The notes under the pieces were generated by a model that did not search any database, had not been told where the DNA came from, and was given only the letters and a program-made list of their open reading frames with translations. A stretch of 64,000 nt of DNA from Dongia sedimenti (GTDB lineage: Bacteria > Pseudomonadota > Alphaproteobacteria > Dongiales > Dongiaceae), in assembly GCA_030715195.1 (NCBI GenBank), contig JAUYVI010000003.1, positions 90,960 to 154,959 of the forward strand, given 5' to 3'. The translations under genes were made by a program, and so were the position numbers. Positions within the stretch are counted from its first letter, which is position 1, and every line of letters starts with the position of its first letter. Shown one piece after another: positions 16,837 through 25,534 of this stretch.

Positions 16837-17808
16837 TCAATCCTCGAACTTCCAGCCGTGCTTGGCCTTGGCGTCGGTGACGGCGCCGATCACGCTGATG
16901 ATGCAATCGTCGCGCAGGCGCTCGAGTTCCTTGATCGAATGCGTGCCGGCCTGCTTTTCGGTGCCGTCCACGATCTTGTCGATGATTTCGGTCGTGAGTT
17001 TCGGCGCCTTGAGATGCGTCCAGGGCAGGTCCAGCGCCGGGCCGAACTGCTCCATGAAGTGGCGCATGCCGGCTTCGCCGCCGGCCATGTGATAGATCAT
17101 GTACATGCCGAAGAACGACCAGCGGATCCCGAAGCCGAAGCGGATCGCGTCGTCGAGCTCGCCGGTCGTGCAGTAATCGTCGTTGATCATGTGCATGCCT
17201 TCGCGCCAGACCGCCTCCAGCAAGCGGTCGGCGATGAAGCCGGGGACTTCCTTGCGCACATGCAGCGGCCGCATGCCGAGCGACTTGTAGAATTCGATCG
17301 CGATCTGCTTGGCCTCGTCGGTGGTCCACTTACTGCCGCAGACTTCGACCAGCGGCAGGAGATAGACCGGGTTGAACGGATGGCCGACCAGGCAGCGCTC
17401 CGGGTTCTTCGCTTCCTTGTAGAAATCGGAAGGCAGCAGGCCCGAGGTCGAGGAGCCGAAGATGGCGCCGGGCTTGGCGGCTGCCGTGGCTTGCGCGTGC
17501 ATCTTCACCTTCAGCGCCTCATTCTCCGGCGCGCTCTCCTGGACGAAGTCGGCATCCTTCACCGCTTCTTCCATGGTGGCGACGAACTTGAGGCGATCCT
17601 GCGAGGCGCCGGGCTTCAGCCCGACCTTGGTCAGCGCCGGCCAGGCATTGGCGACATTGGCGCGCAGCGTGGCTTCCGCGTTCTTGCCGGGATCCCACGC
17701 AACCACGTCCAATCCGTTGGCCAGGAAGCGCGAGGCCCAGCCGCTGCCGATGACGCCGGCGCCCAAGATGGCGACGGTCTTGATCTTGTCTGCTGCAATC
17801 AATGCCAT
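16837..17808 (-). CDS. lcdH: L-carnitine dehydrogenase
   Basis: This 323-aa NAD-dependent enzyme oxidises L-carnitine to 3-dehydrocarnitine. It has the 3-hydroxyacyl-CoA dehydrogenase fold: Rossmann motif [17 protein letters not shown], catalytic His in [18 protein letters not shown], and C-terminal helices with [20 protein letters not shown]. Length and these segments match characterised carnitine dehydrogenases rather than fatty-acid HAD enzymes. It lies 11 bp downstream of the BKACE gene in the same operon. Confidence 0.92.
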   Translation of the reverse strand: MALIAADKIKTVAILGAGVIGSGWASRFLANGLDVVAWDPGKNAEATLRANVANAWPALTKVGLKPGASQDRLKFVATMEEAVKDADFVQESAPENEALKVKMHAQATAAAKPGAIFGSSTSGLLPSDFYKEAKNPERCLVGHPFNPVYLLPLVEVCGSKWTTDEAKQIAIEFYKSLGMRPLHVRKEVPGFIADRLLEAVWREGMHMINDDYCTTGELDDAIRFGFGIRWSFFGMYMIYHMAGGEAGMRHFMEQFGPALDLPWTHLKAPKLTTEIIDKIVDGTEKQAGTHSIKELERLRDDCIISVIGAVTDAKAKHGWKFED

Positions 17809-17819
17809 TGTCTTGAACC

Positions 17820-18710
17820 TTAGTTGCGGGCTTTGAGGCCGAGCTTCTTGCGGCCTTCGGCCGGGGTTAGCGGACGGGCGCCGAGGCGGGTGATGATCTC
17901 GCAGGCGCGCTCGGTCAGCGAGCCGTTGGAGGCGTGCACGCCTTTGTCGAGCCAGATGTTGTCCTCGAGGCCGACGCGGACATTGCCGCCGAGCAGCATG
18001 GCCTGCGCCACCATCGGCATCTGCATCCGGCCGATGCCGAAACCGGCCCAGAGCGCGCCCTCCGGCAGGTTGTCGACCATCGCCTTCATGGTCGTGGTGT
18101 TGGCTTCGGCGCCCCAGGGAATGCCGAGGCAGAGCTGGAACAACGGCGCACCATCGAACAGGCCTTCCTTCACCATCTGCTTGGCGAACCAGAGGTGGCC
18201 GGTGTCGAAGATCTCCAGCTCCGGCTTCACGCCGAGCTCCTTCACGCGCTTGGCGCCGGCGCGCAGCATGTTCGGCGTCGAGATATAGGTGTAGTCGCCG
18301 TCGCCGAAATTGAGCGTGCCGCAGTCGAGCGTGCACATCTCCGGCAGCAGTTCCTCGACATGGGCGAGGCGGGTGAGGGGGCCGACCAGGTCGGTTGCCT
18401 TGCCGAACTTGAAGGGATCCTCGCCGCCGCCGATCTCCAGATCGCCGCCCATGCCGGCGGTGAGATTGATGATGATGTCGGTGCCCGAGGAGCGGATCCG
18501 ATCGACGACCTCCTTGTAGAGGTGGACGTCACGGGTGCCCTTGCCGGTCTCCGGATCACGCACGTGGCAATGCGCGACGGTGGCGCCGGCCTTGGCCGCC
18601 TCGATCGCCGCATCGGCGATCTGCTTGGGCGTCACCGGAATCGCCGGATGCTTGCCGACCGTGTCGCCCGCGCCGGTCACGGCGCAGGTGACGATCACTT
18701 CGTAATTCAT
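17820..18710 (-). CDS. cdhC: BKACE (DUF849) 3-dehydrocarnitine:acetyl-CoA cleavage enzyme
   Basis: This 296-aa zinc enzyme of the beta-keto acid cleavage family combines 3-dehydrocarnitine with acetyl-CoA to give betainyl-CoA and acetoacetate. The zinc ligands lie in [17 protein letters not shown], and NLTAGMGGD and [10 protein letters not shown] are further family signatures. The specificity comes from context: it is directly followed by L-carnitine dehydrogenase and a betainyl-CoA thioesterase. GGGAGCAAC precedes the ATG. It is the first gene of the operon, 107 bp from the regulator stop. Confidence 0.9.
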   Translation of the reverse strand: MNYEVIVTCAVTGAGDTVGKHPAIPVTPKQIADAAIEAAKAGATVAHCHVRDPETGKGTRDVHLYKEVVDRIRSSGTDIIINLTAGMGGDLEIGGGEDPFKFGKATDLVGPLTRLAHVEELLPEMCTLDCGTLNFGDGDYTYISTPNMLRAGAKRVKELGVKPELEIFDTGHLWFAKQMVKEGLFDGAPLFQLCLGIPWGAEANTTTMKAMVDNLPEGALWAGFGIGRMQMPMVAQAMLLGGNVRVGLEDNIWLDKGVHASNGSLTERACEIITRLGARPLTPAEGRKKLGLKARN

Positions 18711-18817
18711 GTTGCTCCCTCCCAAGGGCAAAATCGTGGCCGGATGGTCGTGCCGGCAGGGCCAGATGGCTTGAGGAATCCCGACAGCGCATTGTCGGTT
18801 TCCGCCGGGGTCTAATC

Positions 18818-19885
18818 CTACCGCATCGCCGGCATGATCCCGGCCTCGACACGGCGGCGCTCGCCGGAGGGCGCCTTGCCGGTCCAGGCGTGGTAGCTGC
18901 GGGAGAAATGCGCGGCGCTGCCGAAGCCGCAGGCGACTGCGATCTCCACCACCGGCATATCGGTGTATTGCAGCAAGGCGCGGGCGCGCTGCAGGCGCAG
19001 ATCCAGGTAGTAGCGGCGCGGCGCCATGTTGAAGTGCTTGTGGAACAGGCGCTCGAGCTGGCGCAGCGAGAGGCCGGCGGCATCGGCCAGCTTCTCGGCA
19101 TTCAGCGGATCCTCGAGGTTGCTCTCCATCAGCGCGATGGCACGCGCGAGGCCGGTATGGCTGATGCCCTGGCGGACCCGCGGCTCCATGCGCTGGCGGT
19201 CCAGCGGGTCGCGGATCTGGGCGTGGATGAACTGCTCGGAGACCGCGGTCGCCAACCGATGGCCGTGCTGCACCGAGATCAGGTGCAGCATCATATCGAG
19301 CGCCGCCGTGCCGCCGGCGCAGGTCAGGCGGTTGCGGTCGATCAGGAAGAGCGCGTTCTCGACCTCGACCTTGGGAAAGGTCTCGCGGAAGGAGTCCAGG
19401 CTCTCCCAGTGGGTGGTGGCGCGGTAGCCGTCGAGCAGGCCGGCGCGGGCCAGGATGAAGCTGCCGGTATCCATGGCGCCGAGATCGGCCCCGGCGCCGC
19501 TGAGCTTCAGCAGCCAGGACTTGATGCGGCGGTCGTAATGCCGCTCCGGCTCGAACCCGGCGCAGATGACCAGCATGGGATAGAGCGGGGCATCCTCCAG
19601 CCCGTGGCCGGCGACCAGCGCCATGCCGTTCGAGGCCTCGACCGACTGGCCGTTCCGCGACACGATCTCCCAGCGATAGAGCTCGCGCCCAGCCAGCCGG
19701 TTCGCGACCCGCAGCGGCTCGATGGCGGAAACGAAAGCCATCATCGAGAATTGCGGCAGGAGCAGGAAGCCCAGTGTCTGGGGCGCTTCTATGGCGAGGG
19801 GCGCCATCGACACGGCCGGCATGGCAGGCGGTAGTCCCAGGTTGCGGCGTTGCGGAGACATTCGGGCCGCCGATGGGCGGTCCAT
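18818..19885 (-). CDS. cdhR: CdhR-type GlxA/AraC transcriptional regulator of carnitine catabolism
   Basis: This regulator of about 355 aa has an N-terminal DJ-1/PfpI-like domain ([20 protein letters not shown] through [15 protein letters not shown]) and a C-terminal AraC-type double HTH ([20 protein letters not shown] and [20 protein letters not shown]). The sensor start closely resembles Pseudomonas CdhR, which activates carnitine genes. It lies immediately upstream of the operon on the same strand. The start is uncertain: GTG 19936, ATG 19885 and ATG 19861 are all in frame. Confidence 0.88.
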   Translation of the reverse strand: MDRPSAARMSPQRRNLGLPPAMPAVSMAPLAIEAPQTLGFLLLPQFSMMAFVSAIEPLRVANRLAGRELYRWEIVSRNGQSVEASNGMALVAGHGLEDAPLYPMLVICAGFEPERHYDRRIKSWLLKLSGAGADLGAMDTGSFILARAGLLDGYRATTHWESLDSFRETFPKVEVENALFLIDRNRLTCAGGTAALDMMLHLISVQHGHRLATAVSEQFIHAQIRDPLDRQRMEPRVRQGISHTGLARAIALMESNLEDPLNAEKLADAAGLSLRQLERLFHKHFNMAPRRYYLDLRLQRARALLQYTDMPVVEIAVACGFGSAAHFSRSYHAWTGKAPSGERRRVEAGIMPAMR

Positions 19886-20322
19886 GTCGCACAATCTAAC
19901 GCCGATGTCGTAATTGCGCAATCGCGCCAGACCCACACGGAATAAAGGGTTTAGTCACAGGGAAGGTTAGGTCGGGCCTGGGAAGCATAGGGTCCGGCGA
20001 AGGGGCTTGGAAAATTTCGGCGGAGCAAGACCGCGGCGGTGCCGCGCGCTTCCGCACATCTTCGCTTCTGCATCCACAAATGGAGGCGGCGGCGTAGTCG
20101 ATGTGTCATTCGATCGGCCCAATTGAGGGTGCTATCGATGGCGGCGCATCAAGAACGCGTATGAGGGGGTGAGTTCTTGGAATGCCGGCTGAGGCTTATT
20201 GCGAGGGGTTGGGTCTTTCTGCATAGTGTTCGTTAAGAACGGCCCGGGCCTCGCCCGAAGAACCGTCACGCAACAGCCGCTGTCCCGACATGGTGTCGGC
20301 GGCGGTCAACAGGAGGTAGAGC
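19886..20322. other. 437-bp divergent regulatory region between cdhR and the ABC importer
   Basis: No gene is supported here. Two perfect palindromic elements stand out: ATTGCGCAAT (19913-19922), just upstream of the chosen cdhR start, and CCGACA-N3-TGTCGG (20285-20299), 24 bp upstream of the importer ATG. The size suggests room for several regulator sites. Either palindrome could be a CdhR or importer-specific operator, but no known motif was matched. Confidence 0.5.
20199..20227 (+). promoter_or_regulatory. Candidate promoter of the ABC importer operon
   Basis: TTGCGA and CATAGT are separated by 17 bp. Transcription would start near 20234 and give a leader of about 90 nt containing the CCGACA-N3-TGTCGG palindrome. 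The ribosome site AGGAGG lies 8 bp before the ATG at 20323. Confidence 0.4.
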
Positions 20323-21909
20323 ATGAATCGCTGGGACGAACTGCAACTTGCTGCCTTTGAGGGAAAGATCGGTCGGCGCGACTTTATGCGTCGCGCGGCT
20401 GCCCTCGGCATCACCACCACGCTGGCCTCGGGCATCCTGAGCTCGGCCGGTTACGCTGCCACACCGAACAAGGGCGGCCTGTTCCGCCTCGGCATGGAGG
20501 GCGGCTCGCCGTCGGACTCGCTCGATCCGCGCACCTATGCTGACTCGGTAATGATCGGCGCGTCGCTGACGGTCTGCAACAACCTGGTCGAGTTTGACGA
20601 GACCGGCCAGCCGACCGGAGAGCTGTTCGAGAGCTGGGAAGTGAAGCCCGGCGCCAAGGAGTGGATCTTCAACGTCCGCAAGGACATCACCTTCTCCAAC
20701 GGCAAGACGCTCGACGCCGACGACTGCATCTACTCGATCGGGATCCACCGCGGCGAGACGAAGTCCCCGGCCAAGGGCATCCTGGAGCAGATCTCCGAGA
20801 TCAAGGCGCTCAACAAGAACCAGGTCGCGATCACGCTGGCCGACGGCAACGCCGACTTCCCGGTGATTCTCGGCGACTATCACATCATCGTCGTGCCGAA
20901 GGATTTCACCGACTGGGATCACCTGGTCGGCACCGGCGCCTATGAGCTCGACGGCGATCCGGAATACGGCGTCCGCCTCGGCTTCAAGAAGCGCTCGGGC
21001 GATTATTGGAAGCCGAACCGCGGCAACTTCGATGCGGTCGAAATCCGCAACATTCAGGACCAGGCGGCCCGCACCGCGGCGCTGCAGTCGAACGAGATCG
21101 ACGCCGCCAACCGGCTCGACGCGCGCACCGTAAAGAAGCTGATGGAGGACAAGAACCTCCAGATCGTTCGCACCAAGGGCACCGGCAATCGCTACTGCTT
21201 CGTCACTCGCGTGACCGACGATCCGTACACCAACAAGGATCTCCGGACCGCCCTCAAATATGCGATCGACCGCGAGAAGATCATCGAGCAGGTCTATAGC
21301 GGCTTCGCCGTTCCGGGCAACGACCACAATCTCGACGCCCTGAACCCGTTCTACAACACCGCCATGCCGCAGATGAAGTACGACCCGGACAAGGCCGCCT
21401 TCCACTTCAAGAAGGCCGGCGTGTCCATGCCGATCGATCTGCAGACCTCGGAAGGCGCCTGGAACTCGGCGGTCGATTGCGCGCAGCTCTTCCAGGAATC
21501 CGCCAAGAAGGCCGGCGTACCGCTCAATGTGAAGAAGGTCTCCGGCGACGGCTACTGGGACAACGTCTGGCTCAAGGTGCCGTTCTGCGCCGTGTACTGG
21601 GGCCGTCGTATGTCGGCCGACCAGTCGTTCACGCAGGTGTTCGGCGAGGCGTCGGACTGGAACGACACGAACTGGAAGGTGCCGGCGTTCCAGGACCTCA
21701 TCAAGAAGGCCCGCGCGGAGACCGACGGCGCGAAGCGCAAAGAGATGTATTGGAAGGCGCAGGAGATGATCGCCGACGACGGCGGTTTCATCTGCTTCGC
21801 CATCACCGATTATCTCGACGGCTACTCGAGCAAGGTGGCGGGCGTGAAGCCGCACAGCCGTTACGACCTGGACGACAACCGGGCCGCCGAAAAGGGCTGG
21901 TTCGCTTAA
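20323..21909 (+). CDS. Family 5 (DppA/OppA-type) substrate-binding protein, Tat-exported
   Basis: This 528-aa periplasmic solute receptor belongs to a peptide/opine/quaternary-amine type ABC importer. The N-terminus GRRDFMRRAAALGITTTLAS is a clear twin-arginine signal. SBP_bac_5 features follow, such as LVEFDETGQPTGELFESWEV, FNVRKDITFSNGKTLDADDC and LRTALKYAIDREKIIEQVYS. It heads a four-gene importer operon facing cdhR, so uptake of carnitine or a related betaine is possible, but dipeptides or other solutes fit the family equally well. Confidence 0.9.
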   Translation: MNRWDELQLAAFEGKIGRRDFMRRAAALGITTTLASGILSSAGYAATPNKGGLFRLGMEGGSPSDSLDPRTYADSVMIGASLTVCNNLVEFDETGQPTGELFESWEVKPGAKEWIFNVRKDITFSNGKTLDADDCIYSIGIHRGETKSPAKGILEQISEIKALNKNQVAITLADGNADFPVILGDYHIIVVPKDFTDWDHLVGTGAYELDGDPEYGVRLGFKKRSGDYWKPNRGNFDAVEIRNIQDQAARTAALQSNEIDAANRLDARTVKKLMEDKNLQIVRTKGTGNRYCFVTRVTDDPYTNKDLRTALKYAIDREKIIEQVYSGFAVPGNDHNLDALNPFYNTAMPQMKYDPDKAAFHFKKAGVSMPIDLQTSEGAWNSAVDCAQLFQESAKKAGVPLNVKKVSGDGYWDNVWLKVPFCAVYWGRRMSADQSFTQVFGEASDWNDTNWKVPAFQDLIKKARAETDGAKRKEMYWKAQEMIADDGGFICFAITDYLDGYSSKVAGVKPHSRYDLDDNRAAEKGWFA

Positions 21910-21911
21910 GC

Positions 21912-21961
21912 AAACCTGTGCTTCGGAGCCGGGCTTCCAAGCCCGGCTCCGTACCCGGTTT
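21912..21961 (+). repeat. Intergenic stem-loop between binding protein and permease
   Basis: A 12-base inverted repeat (GGAGCCGGGCTT, 21925-21936, and its complement, 21939-21950) is extended by outer AAACC/GGTTT arms. It follows the binding-protein stop and precedes the permease gene by about 90 bp. Such hairpins commonly protect the upstream mRNA or partly terminate, giving more binding protein than permease. There is no T-run. Confidence 0.7.
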
Positions 21962-22049
21962 GCCAAGTCCGTCGATGTCGGTGGATACCGCCGTACTCAA
22001 AACTCATGTTTCCTGATGCGATGATGGGCAGTCCAGGGGGGACGGCGCG

Positions 22050-22997
22050 ATGGCAAGAACTATTGCGATTCGAGTCGTTCTTGGACTGCTGACGCTGCTT
22101 GGCGTCAGCATCCTGATTTTCGCGGCGACGGAGATCCTTCCTGGCGACGTCGCCACCGCCGTGCTCGGCCAGGGCGCTACGCCTGATACCGTCCGGGTCT
22201 TCCGGGAAGAGCTCGGCCTCGATCGGCCGGCTTACATCCGCTACCTGGAATGGCTGGGTGGTGCGGTGCAGGGCGATTTCGGCGTCGCGCTCACCAACAA
22301 GCGCGACATCGTGAAGACCATGTCGCCGAAGCTGTTCAACACGCTCTTCCTGGCGGGCTATGCGGCGCTGATCGCCGTGCCGCTTGCGGTCGGCCTTGGC
22401 ATCCTCGCCGCGATCAAGGAAGGCAAGTGGATCGACCGGACGGCCAACATCGTCTCGCTGGCGGCGATCTCGATGCCGGAATTCTTCCTCGGCTACTTGT
22501 TCATCTTCTTCTTCGCCGTTCAGAACCGATGGTTCCCGTCGCTGGCGACGGTCTACAGCAGCATGCCGCTCGACAAGCGAATATACGTGGTCGCCATGCC
22601 GGCGGTTTGCCTGACCTTGCTGGTGACCGCGCACATGCTGCGCATGACCCGCTCCTCGGTGCTGGCGATCATGTCGCAGCCCTATATCGAGATGGCGTTC
22701 CTGAAGGGCCTCAGCCGCGCCCGCGTGATCTTCGTCCACGCGCTTCCCAATGCCGCCGGACCGATCATCACCGTCGTGGCGCTGAACCTGGCCTATCTGA
22801 TCGTCGGCGTCGTCGTCATCGAATCGGTGTTCGTCTACCCGGGAATCGGCCAGTTCATGGTGGACGGCGTCAGCAAGCGCGATCTTCCCGTCGTGCAGGC
22901 CTGCGGCCTGGTTTTCGCGGCCGCCTTCGTGATCCTGAACACCGTCGCCGACGTTCTGAGCATCCTGGTGAATCCGCGTCTGCGCAAGCCGCGCTGA
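22050..22997 (+). CDS. ABC importer permease, DppB type
   Basis: This inner-membrane permease of 315 aa has about six transmembrane helices. The N-terminal FLGVSILIFAATEILPGD-like segment and the EAA loop (FLKGLSRARVIFVHALPNAA) that contacts the ATPase are typical of DppB/OppB. It pairs with the DppC-type permease that follows 16 bp downstream. Substrate specificity is set by the binding protein. Confidence 0.92.
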   Translation: MARTIAIRVVLGLLTLLGVSILIFAATEILPGDVATAVLGQGATPDTVRVFREELGLDRPAYIRYLEWLGGAVQGDFGVALTNKRDIVKTMSPKLFNTLFLAGYAALIAVPLAVGLGILAAIKEGKWIDRTANIVSLAAISMPEFFLGYLFIFFFAVQNRWFPSLATVYSSMPLDKRIYVVAMPAVCLTLLVTAHMLRMTRSSVLAIMSQPYIEMAFLKGLSRARVIFVHALPNAAGPIITVVALNLAYLIVGVVVIESVFVYPGIGQFMVDGVSKRDLPVVQACGLVFAAAFVILNTVADVLSILVNPRLRKPR

Positions 22998-23013
22998 AAA
23001 AGGGGGCGATAGC

Positions 23014-23874
23014 ATGCGCATCTTCGGACACAAGCCAACGATCACTGCCTGGATCGGCATCGTCATCGTCGCCGGCTTCCTCGTGATCGGCATCTTCGCG
23101 CCTTGGATCGCGCCCTATCCGGAGGACAGGACGTTTGATGACGTCGGCTCGTATGCGCCGCCATCCGCCACCATGTGGCTCGGAACGGACCAGATCGGGC
23201 GCGACCTGCTTTCGCGCGTGATCTACGGCGCGCGGACCACGATCGGAATCGCCTTCCTGACGACGGTGCTCTCGTTCGCGATCGGCATCGTCACCGGGCT
23301 CTGGGCCGTGGTCGGCGGAAAGATCGTGGACCAGATCCTGTCGCGTCTGGTCGATGTCATGCTGTCAATTCCGTTGCTGATTTTCGCACTGATCGTCCTC
23401 TCGCTGTTCGGTTCGCTTTTCCAGTCGGTGATCGGCTCCTTGACGGTGTTGATCTGTGTGATCGCGGTCCTGGATTCGACCCGGGTCTTCCGCCTTTCGC
23501 GCTCCGTCGCGATGAACATCGTGGTGCTCGAATATGTCGAAGCCGCGCGGCTTCGAGGCGAGGGGACCTGGTGGATCATCCGCCGCGAGATTCTGCCGAA
23601 TGCGCTTCCGCCGATGATTTCGGAGTTCGGCCTGCGCTTCTGCTTCAACTTCCTGTTCGTCGCGGCCCTCTCTTTCCTCGGCCTCGGCGTGCAGCCGCCG
23701 CTCGCCGACTGGGGCGGCATGGTCAAGGAGAACGCCAAGGCACTCGGCGTCGGTGGGATGGCGCCACTCTGGCCCGCTGCCGCGATCGCGCTGATGACCA
23801 TCGGCGTCAACCTGATCGTCGATTGGATCCTCTCGATCAACGCGCGCCCGTCCGGCGCCTCGGCGGAAATGTAA
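23014..23874 (+). CDS. ABC importer permease, DppC type
   Basis: This 286-aa inner-membrane partner of the DppB-type permease has an N-terminal helix, the conserved HxxGTDxxGRD-like region (here WLGTDQIGRDLLSRVIYGAR), and the EAA loop ARLRGEGTWWIIRREILPNA. FLGLGVQPPLADWGGM near the C-terminus is a DppC/OppC hallmark. The ATPase gene begins 10 bp after its stop. Confidence 0.92.
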   Translation: MRIFGHKPTITAWIGIVIVAGFLVIGIFAPWIAPYPEDRTFDDVGSYAPPSATMWLGTDQIGRDLLSRVIYGARTTIGIAFLTTVLSFAIGIVTGLWAVVGGKIVDQILSRLVDVMLSIPLLIFALIVLSLFGSLFQSVIGSLTVLICVIAVLDSTRVFRLSRSVAMNIVVLEYVEAARLRGEGTWWIIRREILPNALPPMISEFGLRFCFNFLFVAALSFLGLGVQPPLADWGGMVKENAKALGVGGMAPLWPAAAIALMTIGVNLIVDWILSINARPSGASAEM

Positions 23875-23884
23875 GGGGGCGGCG

Positions 23885-25513
23885 ATGGCGGAAGGTGCAA
23901 GCAAAGCCACGACGGACCAGGTCCTGAAGATCACCGACCTCAGGATCGAATCGATCCATGGTCTGGTGCTGGTGGACAATGTCTCGCTGGAGCTGAAGCG
24001 GGGCGAGGTGCTGGGACTGATCGGCGAAAGCGGCGCCGGCAAGTCCACGATCGGCCTCGGCGCCATGGCCTATTCGCGCGGCGGCTGCCGGATCACCGGC
24101 GGCAAGGTCGAGATCGACGGCGTCAGCATCCGCGACCTTTCGGCCGAGGGCCGGCGCGAGATGCGCGGCCGGCGCATCGCCTACATCGCCCAGAGCGCCG
24201 CCGCCTCGTTCAACCCGGCGCACAAGATCATCGACCAGGTGATCGAGATGCCGGTGAAGCACGGCATCATGTCGAAGACCGAGGCGAAGGCCTGGGCGCT
24301 GGAGCTGTTCCGGGCGCTCGACCTGCCGAAGCCGGAGATCTTCGGCGAGCGCTATCCGCACCAGGTCTCCGGCGGCCAGCTGCAGCGCGCGATGACCGCG
24401 ATGGCGATGTCCTGCCGCCCCGATATCATGGTCTTCGACGAGCCGACCACGGCGCTCGACGTGACGACCCAGATCGAGGTGCTGGCGCTGATCAAGAAGC
24501 TGATCCACGAATACAACACCGCGGCGCTCTACATCACCCACGATCTCGCCGTGGTGGCCCAGGTCAGCGACCGGATCATGGTGCTGCGCCACGGCAAGAT
24601 GGTCGAGCTCGGCGACACCAAGCAGATTCTCGGCGCGCCCAGGACCGACTATGCCCGTGCGCTGGTTTCCGAGCGCAAGGAAGCCGACCATCTCAGCCAG
24701 CTGCCGAAGGTCGATACCGCGCACGTCTTGGAAGTGACCAACGCGGTCGGCGTCTATGAAACCTTCGTCGCCGTGAACAATGTCTCGATCCATGTCGCCA
24801 AGAGCGAGACGGTCGCGGTGGTGGGGGAATCGGGCTCCGGCAAGAGTTCGCTGGCGCGCCTGATCCTCGGCCTGCTGCCGCGAAGATCAGGCTCGGTGAA
24901 GTTCAACGGCAAGGAGCTGCCGCCGGCGTTGAAGGAGCGCAGCAAGGACGACCTGCGGCGAATCCAGTTCATTTACCAGCAGCCGGACGTGGCGCTCAAT
25001 CCGCGCCAGACCATCGCCGAGATCATCGGCCGGCCGGTCCAGCTCTATTTCGGCCGCTCGCCGGCCGAGGTGAAGAGGCGCGTGGCGGAGCTCCTGGTGG
25101 AGGTGGGTCTGCCGGAGGACTACGCCGGCCGTCTCTCGACCGCGCTCTCCGGCGGCCAGAAGCAGCGCGTGTCGATCGCCCGCGCCCTGGCGGCGGAACC
25201 GGACCTGATCATCTGCGACGAGCCGACTTCGGCACTCGATCAGCTGGTCGCCGATGGCGTGCTGAAGCTGCTGAAGAAGCTGCAGGACGAGCTCGGCGTG
25301 GCCTATCTGTTCATCACCCACGATCTCGGTATCGTCCGCCGGATCGCGCACCGCACCGCCGTCATGCTGAAGGGCGAGATCGTCGCCCAGGGCCCGACCG
25401 CCCAGATCTTCAACCCGCCGTTCCATCCCTACACCGAGCGCCTGATCTCCTCGGTGCCCGAGATGCGCACCGAATGGCTGGACGAGGTGCTGGCGAAGCG
25501 CAGGGTGGGGTAG
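23885..25513 (+). CDS. Duplicated ABC ATPase (DppD-DppF fusion, GsiA-like)
   Basis: This 542-aa protein contains both nucleotide-binding domains of the importer in one chain. Domain 1 (about residues 15-265) has [17 protein letters not shown] and FDEPTTALD. Domain 2 (about 280-540) has [17 protein letters not shown] and CDEPTSALD. Both end in the oligopeptide-transporter C-terminal region ([13 protein letters not shown] in domain 2). All motifs look intact, so both sites can hydrolyse ATP. It closes the operon. Confidence 0.93.
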   Translation: MAEGASKATTDQVLKITDLRIESIHGLVLVDNVSLELKRGEVLGLIGESGAGKSTIGLGAMAYSRGGCRITGGKVEIDGVSIRDLSAEGRREMRGRRIAYIAQSAAASFNPAHKIIDQVIEMPVKHGIMSKTEAKAWALELFRALDLPKPEIFGERYPHQVSGGQLQRAMTAMAMSCRPDIMVFDEPTTALDVTTQIEVLALIKKLIHEYNTAALYITHDLAVVAQVSDRIMVLRHGKMVELGDTKQILGAPRTDYARALVSERKEADHLSQLPKVDTAHVLEVTNAVGVYETFVAVNNVSIHVAKSETVAVVGESGSGKSSLARLILGLLPRRSGSVKFNGKELPPALKERSKDDLRRIQFIYQQPDVALNPRQTIAEIIGRPVQLYFGRSPAEVKRRVAELLVEVGLPEDYAGRLSTALSGGQKQRVSIARALAAEPDLIICDEPTSALDQLVADGVLKLLKKLQDELGVAYLFITHDLGIVRRIAHRTAVMLKGEIVAQGPTAQIFNPPFHPYTERLISSVPEMRTEWLDEVLAKRRVG

Positions 25514-25534
25514 GGCGTCGCGCTCCGCCGGCGT

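Noticed and set aside
17820-19892. 690-codon frame ending in the BKACE enzyme
   Set aside because: The upstream part is an out-of-frame reading of cdhR; BKACE has its own GGGAGC ribosome site and standard length.
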